Below are positions 20,494 to 30,501 of a DNA stretch of 64,000 nucleotides, piece by piece. Numbering within the stretch: the stretch's first letter is position 1; each line of letters begins with the position of its first letter. The notes beneath the pieces were generated by a model, which was not told the origin of the DNA, ran no database searches, and worked only from the letters and a program-made list of their open reading frames with translations. This DNA comes from Sepioteuthis lessoniana (Eukaryota; Mollusca; Cephalopoda; Myopsida; Loliginidae): positions 62,001-126,000 of the forward strand of contig CAUZXS010004357.1 of assembly GCA_963585895.1 (NCBI GenBank), written 5' to 3'. The position numbers and the translations under genes are program-made.

Positions 20494-21250
20494 GTCTTTT
20501 ATTTTCTGTTATTATTTACTTTCGTCTTTACTATAGATTTTTTTTCTTGAGTCACTTTTTATCATTTTTTATTGATAACTTTTTGGCTTCTTTGCTTACA
20601 TTCTATTCACTCGTTCCTTGACTTCCTTCTTTTAAGCTGTCTCCTATTTTAGACGCCATTCCTGCATTTTCACAAATTCTTTTGAATTATTCTTTTTGCT
20701 TTTCTCACAATTTTTTCTTATCCTTTTCTACAATATATTTCTTTCGATATCTTTCTTTTCGCATTTTTTTCTAATTCTTGTCGTATTTAGAAGCCTTGTT
20801 TAACTCTTTTCTTGACATTATTTTTTTGTTTGTAGGTTTTTGTTTCTTAAGTCGGTATTGTGTTGTTGACAGTTTCTTACTGAAGCTGCAGACTCTGTCT
20901 ATGATTTCTTGGAATCGTCTTATTTTGAAAAATAGTGACACTTAATATAATGAGGACTGTTTTCTTAGAATGTTCTATAACAAGATATTATCTATGTTAC
21001 TGACCTATCATATCTTTTAGGTCTTTTGGCTGCTATGTTAAGTAAACCATTTCATTCCGTCTATCGACTCTCAAAGTAAAATTTTTTGTTGCCCTCCAAT
21101 AATCTTTTTCAGGTCACCATTCGGAGCAATCTTCTTAATTTGTAAGTATTCCTGTCTAATACTTAAAATTGTATGGTTTCAAGTAAATAATAATAATCAT
21201 TCAGAAAAATATCATAGTTTGAAATAGGCTTAATACAAATAATTTGGATA
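20494..21250. other. T-rich sequence, no gene seen
   Basis: Pyrimidine-rich 20500-20830, otherwise AT-rich and unassigned. Confidence 0.35.
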
Positions 21251-21254
21251 CCCT

Positions 21255-22060
21255 TCAATGGTCTTGCCCAGTCGGCCGGGGCTGTAGAATACACCGACTG
21301 CACCTCTGAAGGGGAGTAAGACTCTCCCAACGAGTGTCCTGGTTCTGACACTAAACAATGTGATGGTGAGGTTCCAGTAATGCTGGAGCTTTGAGGAATG
21401 CGGAGTACCCCTTCATTGCCTTTGCTCCCAGGTCCAATCAGGCTCCGAGTGGTAGCATCTCATAAGGGTCCTATCTATGGGTTAAATAGAACTAACAGCA
21501 TACTTATGCTAAAATGAATTGCTTGATTAAACTGAATAGCTTGAAATAGAAATGTTTTTGACAATTAAACCGTACTTGAATTTAAACTGCGTGCTTAAGC
21601 TAAACTGAATTATTTGAAATAGAACTGTTTTTTGACATTGAGACTGTATTTACACTAAACTGAATTTTTTAACATAGAACTGTTTTGATATTTAACTGTG
21701 TCTAAACAAAATTTGTACTTATACTAAACTGAATTAGCTGAATTAGAAATGTTTGACAAAAGGAAATAGAAATGTTTTTTTACAATTAAACTGTACTTAC
21801 ATTTAAACTGCGTGCTTATGCTAAACTGAATTATTTGAAATTGAATTGTTTTTGATATTGAAACTGTACTTACACTAAACTGAATTGTTATAAATAACTG
21901 CTTGAATAGATTGAAATAGAAATGTTTTTGAGAATTAAACTGTGTACTCATGCTAAACTGAATTGTTTTAGTTAGAACTGATTATTTACATTACAATGGA
22001 TTTGGTGTTAATTAACCTAGAAAGGTTGATATGCCATAAAATCCAACCAACCAACCTACC
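21255..22060 (+). mobile_element. Family E, long copy
   Basis: Complete head 21263-21485, an expanded minisatellite body of several 50-60 bp units to 21990, the terminal hairpin and a CCAACCAACC tail. The longest body among the E copies here. Confidence 0.8.
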
Positions 22061-22179
22061 AACAAATGTAAATGGTATCAAATCTTTATATCTAACATTA
22101 ATTATTTTAGATTGTTTCACTTAATTCCACACAATGCGAATTACTTACAGACAGATCCATTTGATCCAGAGATGGAATC

Positions 22180-22770
22180 CTAACATAGCCAGCCCCGTCG
22201 ACTTGGGCAATAAGATGAACCAATTGCATCTCTGTGAAGGGTTAAAACTCTATTAACAAGAGTACTGGATATAACATCAAAGAATCTAATCGCGACGCTG
22301 TAGTCTTGCAGTTTTGGGAATGTGGAGTACCCCTTCACTGCCATTTCTCCCAGGTCCATACTGCCCAGGAGAAGTAGTATCTGATATGGTCCTATCTATG
22401 GGTCAAATAGAATTGTTCGACATTTAAACTGTGAGCAAACAAATGATTTATGCTAAATTGAATTGTTAGAAATAGAACTGTTTGATCATTTAACTGTGTA
22501 TAAACAAATTGCCTACGTTTAATTGAATTGTTACTAATACATTGCAATACTTGGAACCATTTAACTGTTTGCAAACGAATGAGTATTGGTGAATAGAATA
22601 ATTAGTGTTAAATAACAATACTTGTAACCACTTTACTGTGTACAAACAAATGATTAATATTGAATAGAATTGTGTTTGATAGCTATAATTGAAACCATTT
22701 AACTGTGTAGAAACAATAGCAATACTAGTGTGCAAACAAATTAGTTCTCACTCATTTTTAAATGAAAATA
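22180..22770 (+). mobile_element. Family E, diverged copy
   Basis: Head text (CAGCCCCGTCGACTTGGGCA to GGTCCTATCTATGGG) is followed by units with AACTGTGTACAAACAAATGA. No clear terminal hairpin; an older subfamily with a different body unit. Confidence 0.65.
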
Positions 22771-22808
22771 CCTACAAACTAGTCACTTACAAATCATATA
22801 TGTATTTT

Positions 22809-22872
22809 TTTTCATCATACAACGTGTGAAAGCACGTGCGATACCCTAACCTCATCAGCCGCCAACCAGGGT
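22809..22872 (+). repeat. Family R fragment
   Basis: CATCATACAACGTGTGAAAG...GGGTGATAAC matches the first half of the 135 bp terminal repeats at 26223 and 27190. It abuts a Dong-like fragment. Confidence 0.8.
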
Positions 22873-22985
22873 GATAACTAAAAGAAACTATGGAACATGA
22901 AGATGACTGTTATACCAATTGTAACTGGTGCGCTTGAAACAATCTTTAAAGGAACTGGAGGCTTCTAAATTAGAGGATATATTGA
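22873..22985 (+). mobile_element. Dong-like fragment
   Basis: ACTATGGAACATGAAGATGA, then CCAATTGTAACTGGTGCGCT, corresponds to the LWNMKVTIIPIVIGA block of better copies; both sides truncated. Confidence 0.65.
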
Positions 22986-22987
22986 TT

Positions 22988-23268
22988 TTTATTTCCATAA
23001 CGCTTCGGCCGATATGTCCTCCGGTCTTCTTCAAGTGTTTGTCAAACTCAGGAACCTTCACGGAACTTCAAACTACGTCCTTTATTGAATCTACGGGGGT
23101 CGCCTGTTCTGATTTCGTTAGCCATAACCGGGTACAAGTGTTAAGTATTCCTGTATTTTTCGCCTGCAGTCAGGATTGAACCTGCAACCACTAGATGATT
23201 GTCTCCTTTGAAGCTTAGGGAACCAATGCTTATAACCGTTACGCCATGTGTTATATTCATTTAAATGT
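22988..23268 (-). mobile_element. SINE-D (tRNA-derived)
   Basis: Minus strand: CATGGCGTAACGGTTATAAG head, GGTTCAATCC B box, and an end reading ACTTGAAGAAGACCGGAGGA then TATCGGCCGAAGCG. Same family as 8086 and 16025. Confidence 0.78.
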
Positions 23269-23375
23269 GCGGAAATAACTGATCAAGAGTAAATAGAATT
23301 ATTCCTGTTAGATATAAATACTTAAAACAATTAAATGTGAACCAAAGACGAGATCATATATATTTCATATATATA

Positions 23376-23458
23376 ATAAACAGGATTTTGCATTAAATAA
23401 CCTATAATGGTTAGTATGCCAAAAAATCCAACTAACCAACCAACCAACCTAACGTACC
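23376..23458 (+). repeat. Family E 3' end, solo
   Basis: TTGCATTAAATAACC, then GGTTAGTATGCC, and a long (CCAA)n tail. Head absent. Confidence 0.7.
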
Positions 23459-23685
23459 TGTTAGGATTGAATCTATAACTGTTTTCAAACAAATGATTAT
23501 CATAAATAAGAATTATACCTGCCCGGAAAAAATGTAACTTAGAGAATTGCAACGATTCGGTACTCTACACTTCCCAAACCTTAACACATGTAACCCTACA
23601 ACCAGTTGTTTAAAAGTAATTTTATCAAATACTAATGTTATGGTTTCAAATAACTATTATGATTTAGTGAATGCAGTAAATTAGC

Positions 23686-23689
<4 letters not shown>

Positions 23690-23731
<42 letters not shown>
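23690..23731. repeat. (GA)n microsatellite
   Basis: About 20 GA units. Confidence 0.95.
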
Positions 23732-23732
<1 letters not shown>

Positions 23733-23734
<2 letters not shown>

Positions 23735-24653
23735 AAGGCTGCACACGACTGGGTGGGGAAGATAATCCACGGGGATTTGTGCAAGAAGTTTAAGCTTGAT
23801 CATACGAACCAATGGTATATGCACAACCCAGAATCCGTCCTAGAAAATGATACGCACAGAATTCTAATGGGTTTTGAGATACAAAGGGATCATCTAATCT
23901 CAGCCAAACGACCCGACCTTGTGATATTAGGAAAAAAAAAAAGAAAAAAGAGAGACCCTACCGAATAGTGGGTTTTGCCAATCAGGTTGACCACAGGGTA
24001 AAACTGAAAGAAAGCGAAATGAGGGATAAGTACGCTGACCTTGCTAGAGAACTAAAAAAGAAACTATGGAACATGAAAATTACCTTGATCCTATTTACCA
24101 ACCCCTCCGCTCCGGTAGGATATGACACAAGGTCAATTTTTAATCGGAGTTTAACAGGTTTGAATTCAGAGTTTTCCTTCTCCTAGACTGAAGGCTGAAG
24201 AATTCAGTCTGTCCTACTATTTACCCATTGCTGGAGGGAGAATAATTGGATTCATACCTTTACCAAGGGTATTAGTGCTATGTGAAATGCAGTCAGTCTC
24301 GTCCAGGATTTAAACTCGAGTCGCCGTGTCCATTTCCTTCGACTATAACCATTACACCACGGACACCTCTTTAAAATGACCAATTGTAATCGTTGCACTC
24401 GGTACAGTCACCAACGGATTGGCATAGGGACTGAATGACTTGGAAATAAGAGGATGAGTGGTGATCATTGAAGCAACAGCATTATTGACATCGGCCGGAA
24501 TTCTAAGAAGAGTCGTGGGCACTTGAAGATATTTGCTGTCACTCATTCTGGTGTGAAAAACTCTCAACTGTTGCTCAAACTTAAGTGAAAGACCATCAGC
24601 AAAGGTCTCAAAGAGTAAAGAATAATTACGACCTGACCGAGTGAAAGTCAACA
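23733..24653 (+). pseudogene. Dong-like element, zinc-knuckle/endonuclease end, split by SINE-A
   Basis: The frame reads HDWVGKIIHGDLCKKFKLDH, NQWYMHNPESVLENDTH and SAKRPDLVILGKKKR, then after a frameshift RIVGFANQVDHRVKLKESE and LARELKKKLWNMKIT. KRPD is the first acidic motif of the restriction-like endonuclease; the second acidic residue, D in IVDFA of other copies, is G here, so the enzyme would be dead. The coding resumes at 24369 (PIVIVALGTVTNGLA) after the inserted SINE. The end runs to (CAA)n instead of (AAT)n. Confidence 0.78.
24092..24368 (-). mobile_element. SINE-A inside Dong-like element
   Basis: Conserved SINE-A from TATTTACCAACCCC to the reversed tRNA-like head (ACCATTACACCACGG). 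GAAAATTACC before and TAAAATGACC after may be a diverged target duplication. Confidence 0.85.
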
Positions 24654-24680
24654 ACAACAACAACAACAACAACAACAAAA
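24654..24680. repeat. (CAA)n microsatellite
   Basis: About nine CAA units at the end of the Dong-like copy. Confidence 0.9.
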
Positions 24681-24825
24681 AAGAACCTGCGAAATAAAGG
24701 AATTTCCCGTCCATTTAACTGTGTTCAAAAGAAAACAAAAAATAAAAAAAACGGCTCAGGCTTGTTTAAAAATGTTATCTTGAAAATGTGTTTAGAAGTC
24801 ATATATTTAAAATGTGTATAAAAAT

Positions 24826-24882
24826 GTTTTGGCATTAAATGACCTATAATGGTCGATATACTATAAAATCAAACCAAACGAA
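24826..24882 (+). repeat. Family E 3' end, solo
   Basis: TTTGGCATTAAATGACC with GGTCGATATACTATAAAA; C/G changes are matched in the two arms of the hairpin. Confidence 0.65.
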
Positions 24883-25345
24883 CACGCTTCTCTGCAAGAG
24901 TTACAATTAGCGCAGTCCTACCAGAGGCCTGATTTTATATTTAGAAATACAGTTATAAATATATTTCAGCGGAAGTGAATGTGACAACGCCTTTTTCACA
25001 AATAGAATTTGCTGTCATGAAAAAAAGAAAACGAGGCTGATTATTCAGCTAGAATAAAATAGAAAATAATATTACATTGGGAAAAAATGGAGAGAGAAAA
25101 AAAAAGAATATGTCAGTGGACATTTAAAAAAATGGTCAACAGAATGAATGGACCATTCTGGCATTCAGTGAACTCCGTGCACAAAAAATAGAAAAAAAAA
25201 ATGAACAAAATATTTAAAAGACACTTAAAAAATACGTATAGGCATGCAAAAGGAAAAATATTTCATTTAGAAAGAGAAGTTGTGAAAAGGAAGGAAAACA
25301 ATATGAATTAATGTATATACACATTTACAAAAATATTTCTGCTTT
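24883..25345. other. A-rich sequence, no gene seen
   Basis: Many A-runs; no coding or repeat match. Confidence 0.4.
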
Positions 25346-25366
25346 ATATATATATATATATATATA

Positions 25367-25470
25367 GTCATCCTCAGATAGACTTTCGTTCTAACATCAG
25401 ACCGCTCGGCCAACTAGCGTACCACGTTGGCTAAGGGAATTTTTAAGGTATTATGTAGCAGCAGCAGCAG
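25367..25470 (-). mobile_element. SINE-C-like remnant
   Basis: Minus strand: a Leu/Ser-like tRNA A-box string TTGGCCGAGCGGTC runs straight into GTTAGAACGAAAGTC and GGATGAC(TA)n, the end of SINE-C. The B box and first catalytic core are partly deleted. Confidence 0.45.
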
Positions 25471-25539
25471 CAGCGTCCGTTTGTTTACATTTTTATACCC
25501 TATCGGCTACCAGAGTGCTCAATTCTTTCGAAGAGCTTT

Positions 25540-25625
25540 GCATTATATATATATATATCCAATATCTAGATTATATATATATATATATATATAAACTATC
25601 TAAATATTGGATATATATATTCATG
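25540..25625. repeat. Imperfect hairpin around (TA)n
   Basis: TCCAATATCTAGAT...(TA)n...ATCTAAATATTGGA. Third example of a (TA)n tract sitting in the middle of an inverted repeat. Confidence 0.7.
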
Positions 25626-25844
25626 TATTGATATCCAATATTCAGATATTTCTATCTTGAATACGGAAAAAATCCCAGCCAACAGAAAGTTGTCTTTTGC
25701 ATTGAGCAAAGGAATTAACGACTGCCACACATGCAATGCAAAGCTATTCTGATGAATTGAGCACTCGGGTATCCGGTAAGTCAAAATGTCAACAAATGAA
25801 ATCTATAACATAATACGTTATAATGCCCGAACTGACGCATGTCG

Positions 25845-25952
25845 ACTGTTGGCTGAACGGTAACATACTAAAGGTAACGTAATGTTGGGCGGGTTGCAAT
25901 CCCAGCTTGAAACGTCTTACGTGCCTAAACACACTGAAGAGTTATGGATGAC
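25845..25952 (+). mobile_element. SINE-C, plus-strand copy
   Basis: A box TTGGCTGAACGGTAA, B box GGTTGCAATCC at 25892-25902, then CACACTGAAGAGTTATGGATGAC. The second core, GAAA, and stem III are deleted. Followed by (TA)n and an opposed copy. Confidence 0.65.
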
Positions 25953-25976
25953 AATATATATATATATATATATATA

Positions 25977-26029
25977 GTCATCCACTGACAGATCTGTTTC
26001 GTTCTATCAGAGCTCATCAGTGTGGCTAG
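25977..26029 (-). ncRNA. Hammerhead ribozyme-like motif, type I layout
   Basis: Minus strand: stem I strand CCAC, core CTGATGA (26014-26020), stem II GCTCT-GAT-AGAAC with one mismatch, core GAAA (25997-26000), a tiny stem III ACAG-AT-CTGT, cleavage triplet GTC (25987-25989) and the stem I return strand GTGG. All conserved core bases of the hammerhead are present. Stem III this short is known from retrozyme-type hammerheads, which are more active as dimers. Activity is inferred only. Confidence 0.7.
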
Positions 26030-26158
26030 ACAGTATCTTCCCGTAGCTAGGATCGAAACCCGGTTGACTCAAACGTCAAACCAAAGCTTCTAACCATTTA
26101 GCCACGGGGAGATATTAGCTGCGAAGTAAATTTTAAACGGTTATGAATCACAATTACT

Positions 26159-26160
<2 letters not shown>
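25977..26160 (-). mobile_element. SINE-C, tRNA head plus hammerhead-like end
   Basis: On the minus strand: a leader shared with 52876 (ACCGTTTAAAATTTACTTCG), A box TGGCTAAATGGTTAG, B box GGTTTCGATCC (26050-26060), then the ribozyme-like end and (TA)n. The order promoter, spacer, self-cleaving motif and TA tail recurs in at least four copies. Confidence 0.75.

Positions 26161-26163
<3 letters not shown>

Positions 26164-26221
<58 letters not shown>
26164..26221. repeat. (TA)n microsatellite
   Basis: About 29 TA units, abutting the left R repeat. Confidence 0.95.
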
Positions 26222-26222
<1 letters not shown>

Positions 26223-26226
<4 letters not shown>

Positions 26227-27318
26227 TCATACAACGTGTGAAAGCACGTGCGATACCCTAGCCTCATCAGCCGCCAACCAGGGTGATAACACAGTTTCGG
26301 TAGCTCAAGGCGGTACTGCCACTCCTGTCGCTACCGAGCAGCTTTTGTCACCGGATAGGGTATTTAAAAGAAATACATATCTATGTATACACAAGATCAA
26401 CTAAAAGCTGACATTACATTGGACGTTGGTTCATCTTCATATTGGTGCAGTTTGTGATTTAAAAAAGCGTTTACTTACGGTCGTTAGATGTCATAGCAAC
26501 CGTTTCTTGATTTTGCGTAATTACACGAGAATGGTGGTTACACGTGTATAACATTCGTGTTGAAATCCTTTCTATATCCGTTATCTATTCGATTCCTTTT
26601 CTTTCATTTATGCGTTACTGCCCAAAAGCACTCGAGACAAACGTTATATATAATTCTGCTAAAAGATTTTATTTGTTGATCAATGGGCCCTCAAGATGGG
26701 TGGTGAGTAAAAAGAAAGCTCCTGGTCTAAGTTAGTCCAGGTAGCTATCTGATTACCCTTGGGCCACTAAATTTTTGGCTTGCAAAAAATGTCTCCAGGA
26801 CGCTGATGGTCAGCTATGGGCTCGTGTGTACTGTGGGGGTAAACCTGACTCATAGGCCCATCAATCGATTTAAATTCTCCGGCAGGAGAATTACGTTCTT
26901 CGCACCAGCGCGCCTTGTGGATTCGTGTTCCTCGCAAGCTGTTGAATTTTCTGCCGCAATCACACGTTGTAGCCGGGTACATATCCAGATCGTTACCGTA
27001 GGAGCAAGTAAGATGAGTGATATATTCTCCCTCCCCGTTACAGACACCCTGAGGGCATTTTTCTTTCATTGTATTATCCATATTTGTTTAAATTCCTGTC
27101 TTTCCAGGATGTCACACCAACTTTCTGAAGAGTCACTTTGTCTTTCCAAAGAGTCATCTTGCTTTCCAGAGAGTCTTAGCGTTCAAATTTTCATCATACA
27201 ACGTGTGAAAGCACGTGCGATACCCTAGCCTCATCAGCCGCCAACCAGGGTGATAACACAGTTTCGGTAGCTCAAGGCAGTACTGCCACTCCTGGCGCTA
27301 CCGAGCAGCTTTTGCCAC

Positions 27319-27324
<6 letters not shown>
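26223..27324 (-). mobile_element. R element: 135 bp terminal direct repeats around a zinc-finger ORF
   Basis: Nearly identical 135 bp direct repeats lie at 26223-26357 and 27190-27324, both bounded outwardly by (TA)n. The 832 bp interior holds a minus-strand ORF with a C2H2-like finger. Terminal repeats lack TG...CA ends and no primer-binding site is obvious, so a normal LTR element is unlikely. A PLE-type pseudo-LTR, or a tandem 5'-end arrangement of a zinc-finger non-LTR element, is possible. Confidence 0.6.
26767..27081 (-). CDS. Zinc-finger ORF inside the R element
   Basis: 104 codons, starting ATG GAT AAT. Residues about 38-60 read TTCDCGRKFNSLRGTRIHKA then RWC, a Cys2-His-Cys finger like the one at the N-terminus of R2/NeSL-type non-LTR retrotransposon proteins. 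It is preceded by CPQGVCNGEGEYITHLTC, which also has paired cysteines. The frame stops after DIFCKPKI; no reverse transcriptase follows, so it is either a truncated N-terminus or a small DNA-binding protein of a non-autonomous element. Confidence 0.5.
   Translation of the reverse strand: MDNTMKEKCPQGVCNGEGEYITHLTCSYGNDLDMYPATTCDCGRKFNSLRGTRIHKARWCEERNSPAGEFKSIDGPMSQVYPHSTHEPIADHQRPGDIFCKPKI

Positions 27325-27398
<74 letters not shown>
27325..27398. repeat. (TA)n microsatellite
   Basis: Two TA tracts joined by CACACAAA. Confidence 0.95.
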
Positions 27399-27399
<1 letters not shown>

Positions 27400-27401
<2 letters not shown>

Positions 27402-27777
27402 TTCGGTCCAGTTAAACCGGAGTCGGGAATAATTCCGTCAGGACAAAAAATCATTCAAATATGAACATTCAAATTTTCCTAGTAAAGAGCTCAATGTAAC
27501 TGAGCAATAATTCCCTCAAAAAAAAAAAAAAAAACCGGTCACCTTAGTATTATAAAAATTTATTTCCATCCTGTTATGGGTATTGATATGAATCAAAAAC
27601 ACTAAAAAAATCACAGGACTTCTTCAGATCTCATGGATAAAATAATTATTTTATCCATTAGATCTGAAGAAGTCCTGTTATTTTTTTGGTGCTTTTGATT
27701 TATATCAATACCCATAACAGGATGGAAATAAATTCATAATCCTAATGTGACCAGTTTTTGTTTTTCCTAAAGGTATA
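27400..27777. mobile_element. F foldback element, largest
   Basis: The left arm starts ATTCGGTCCAGTTAAACC; the right arm ends GACCAGTTTTTGTTTTTCCT then (TA)n. The centre at 27600-27690 is an extended palindrome (AGGACTTCTTCAGATCT facing AGATCTGAAGAAGTCCTG) around ATAAAATAATTATTTTAT. (TA)n lies on both sides. Confidence 0.75.
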
Positions 27778-27852
27778 TATATATATATATATATGTGCAA
27801 AATATATCTTTATATATGCGCGTGCGTGAGTCTTTATGTATGTGAGTGTGTA

Positions 27853-28140
27853 TACGACATCTGGACGTCCAACTCTTCAGTTTGCCATCTTCTTGATCAT
27901 TATGTGTGGAGCGTGGTTGAGCGGGAGACGAAGAAACTGTGTGACAGCAAAGATAAACTGAAGGCAATGATAACGGCGGTATTTACTAGTTTAATCAAGG
28001 AGACACTCCGAAAGGCTTATAGGAAATTTGAAAGTCATCTGATGGTCATGGTTAAAGCCAATGGCGATTTTTAAAGAGTAAATTTAATCTCAAGAATTTC
28101 GAGACATATTCCTGTAATTTTGGAAATATATCAGATAAAA
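27853..28140 (+). pseudogene. Tc1/mariner-type transposase, C-terminal fragment
   Basis: The frame LLDHYVWSVVERETKKLCDS, then KDKLKAMITAVFTSLIKE and KAYRKFESHLMVMVKANGDF to a stop matches the end of IS630/Tc1/mariner transposases, where the last catalytic acid lies in NPLD.xVW. Here the usual N-P is H-L. Upstream catalytic parts are absent. The sequence to 28140 is probably the 3' terminal region. Confidence 0.7.
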
Positions 28141-28199
28141 TAAAATGACAGTTACGTTTATTTTTGCGCAATTCAGACGACAATTTATCCATCGCCTTT

Positions 28200-28200
28200 C

Positions 28201-28234
<34 letters not shown>
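28200..28234. repeat. (TA)n microsatellite
   Basis: TA units with one CA interruption. Confidence 0.95.
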
Positions 28235-28242
28235 GTAATTAA

Positions 28243-28490
28243 GTTGGCGACCGTAATCGAGGGCGACCAGAAGGCTTCCTTTTCAATAGCTACTACACCA
28301 ATGTGTAGGGGAGAGCGCTACTCCTTTCCCTGGATTGCTCAATTTTACCCTTGATACGTACCTTATATTGGTGAGTGTTAAGCAAGGAGGTATCAAGTAC
28401 CATTTTTAAAGTCTTTGGTATGACTCGGCCTGGGATTGAACTCCGGTCTCCCAGACCATTGGCGAATACTCTCCCCAATGAGCCGGTTCC
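28243..28490 (-). mobile_element. SINE-B (tRNA-derived)
   Basis: Minus strand: GGCTCATTGGGGAGAGTATT head, GAGTTCAATCCC B box, ATAAGGTACG-like body and GGTCGCCAACTT end. Complete. Confidence 0.85.
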
Positions 28491-28499
28491 ATTTTATAT

Positions 28500-28500
28500 G

Positions 28501-28535
<35 letters not shown>

Positions 28536-29220
28536 GAAATCTTTGAAAAAGAACTGTTAATAAAATTGCAAAAATGGTACTACAAAGAAAATTTTATTTT
28601 TGGAAAATAACAGGACGTTATCATTTTTTAGCCAAGAAATTTGACGAAGCGTGCTTTCGTGTTTTCAGCGACGGTTAAAAGCAGAGACAGACATCTATTC
28701 TATGTTCTGTGTTAATGCCTGACCCTAAAGACGATCGCAACACTGACGTTCAGCATTTTAAAGCAACAGACAAGAAGGAAGTGCTAAAAAAAAAAAAATT
28801 ACCGAGCCGTTACAGATTTGTAAATTTGAACCGATAACAAAAGCCTTAAAAACGAAATCTGAGCGAAAAGATAAATGATTCAAGACAAAAAAAAAAAAAA
28901 AATGAAAGAATAAAAAAAAAAAAAAATTAAAAGCGGTTTTCCTCTTCATAGCTCAAACTGTTTTCTTTACACGGTTTCGCGCGCATTTTCGAGTAACCGG
29001 TCACGTGACACAACTGCAAAGAAATACGATGTGTTCCCATTCATTCAACCTGTTTCATGAGAAACGAACAATGTGGAGGACTAATTTGAATTTCTTTTGA
29101 TATGGAAACTGCATCGGGGATATTTTTGACACACAAAAGAGAAAGAAAATTGCATCAGCAAAGCTGCTTATTTACAATGTGACAGTTAATGGGAGTCACA
29201 TCTTTAGCTTTTAGCGACTT
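28500..29220. other. No gene recognised
   Basis: (TA)n(GA)n at 28500-28535, A-rich runs around 28780-28930, and a moderately mixed segment 28620-28760 without a coding signature. Confidence 0.35.
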
Positions 29221-29229
29221 GATCGGATA

Positions 29230-30090
29230 TGAAGACTTTGGTTTCTATTTTTCTTTCGACATAACTTTCTCTTTTCTGTTCTTTTTCCTTTTTCCTTCGT
29301 TGTTTCTTTTTCCTTTGTTTTGTTTCTATTCTTCTTTTTTCCTAACCTTCCACTGTTGTTTCTTTTTTGATTTTTTTTTTAGTTTACTTTTTCTTTTCCT
29401 TAAAATATTTTTCGTTTTTCTTCTTTCATTTGTTTTTTTTTTCTTTTTTCATCGAATCTTTCCTTTTCTATTCGTTTTTTTGTATTTTTATTCTTTTTCT
29501 AACTTTCCTCGTGTCTTTCGTTTTCTTTTCTCTATTTTTCTTTCTAATTTCTTGGATTTCTTTTTTCTTTTTTCTTCTTTCATTTCTTTAAATATTTTCT
29601 TTTTCATTGAATCTTTCCTTTCCCATTCATCTTTTGTGTTTTCATTGTTTTTTTATCTTTCTTTTATTTTTATTTTTCTTTTCTCTCTGATTTTCTTTCT
29701 TATTTCATGAATTTCTTTTTTCTTTTTTTCTTTCATATCCCTAAATCTTTACTTTTTAATTGAATCATTCTCATTCTGTTTTCTTTTGTATTTGTGTAAA
29801 CTTTATCGTTTCTTTCTTCATTATTTTTCTTCATTTTTTTTTAAATCTTCGGATTTCTTTCTTCTTTCATAAATTTCTTTTTTTTTTTTCTTTAAATTTT
29901 TTTGATTTCTCGAAACTTATCTTTTTTTTCATTGGTATTTCCTTTCATTTTATAATCTTTTTTCATTTTCCCCCTATTTTTTCTTTCGTTTTATTTTCTC
30001 ATTTTCTCTGCGGTTTTTTCTTCTTTCATGAATGTATTTCTTATTGTTCGACCCTTTCTTTCTTTCTTTCTTTCTTTTTTTTAGTCCTTT
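29230..30090. repeat. Strand-asymmetric pyrimidine tract (TTTC-rich)
   Basis: About 860 bases where T and C make up nearly all of the plus strand, ending in (TTTC)n near 30055-30080. The reading frames inside are only F, S, L and I runs. Possibly old TTTC satellite; can form H-DNA in principle. Confidence 0.8.
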
Positions 30091-30423
30091 ACTAACCTTT
30101 GTTTAGTTTAGCACATGACGCAGAATATGGAGCACCCAATGAGGATTGAACTCTAAGCTTTTAACCATTACACAACACGAAACACTTTTCTTTCGCTTTC
30201 TTATTTCTGAATTCATTTATCAACCTTTTCTTTCTTTTTTCTTTCCCTTGTGTTTTGTATTTCTTTCGTGTTTGATGAACTTTTTTGTCTTCCTTTTTTA
30301 TCTTTCGTGAGATTCTTACTTTCTTCCTAATTCTTTTCTTTTATGTATTTCTCTTTCCGCCAAAAAACCACGTTTAATGAAAGTCCCGTGCATTGAATTT
30401 TCTTTATTAACAGTATAACTGAC

Positions 30424-30427
<4 letters not shown>
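30091..30427. other. T-rich flank of pyrimidine tract
   Basis: Continuation with lower bias; no gene. Confidence 0.4.

Positions 30428-30501
<74 letters not shown>
30428..30501. repeat. (AAT)n microsatellite
   Basis: About 24 AAT units at the start of the Dong-like series. Confidence 0.95.

Noticed and set aside
26223..26357. CTGATGAG on the minus strand of the R repeat as a hammerhead
   Set aside because: No GAAA core or matching stems follow at a workable distance on that strand.
29189..30095. Long open frames rich in F, S, L and I
   Set aside because: They are translations of a pyrimidine tract with no domain or codon bias.
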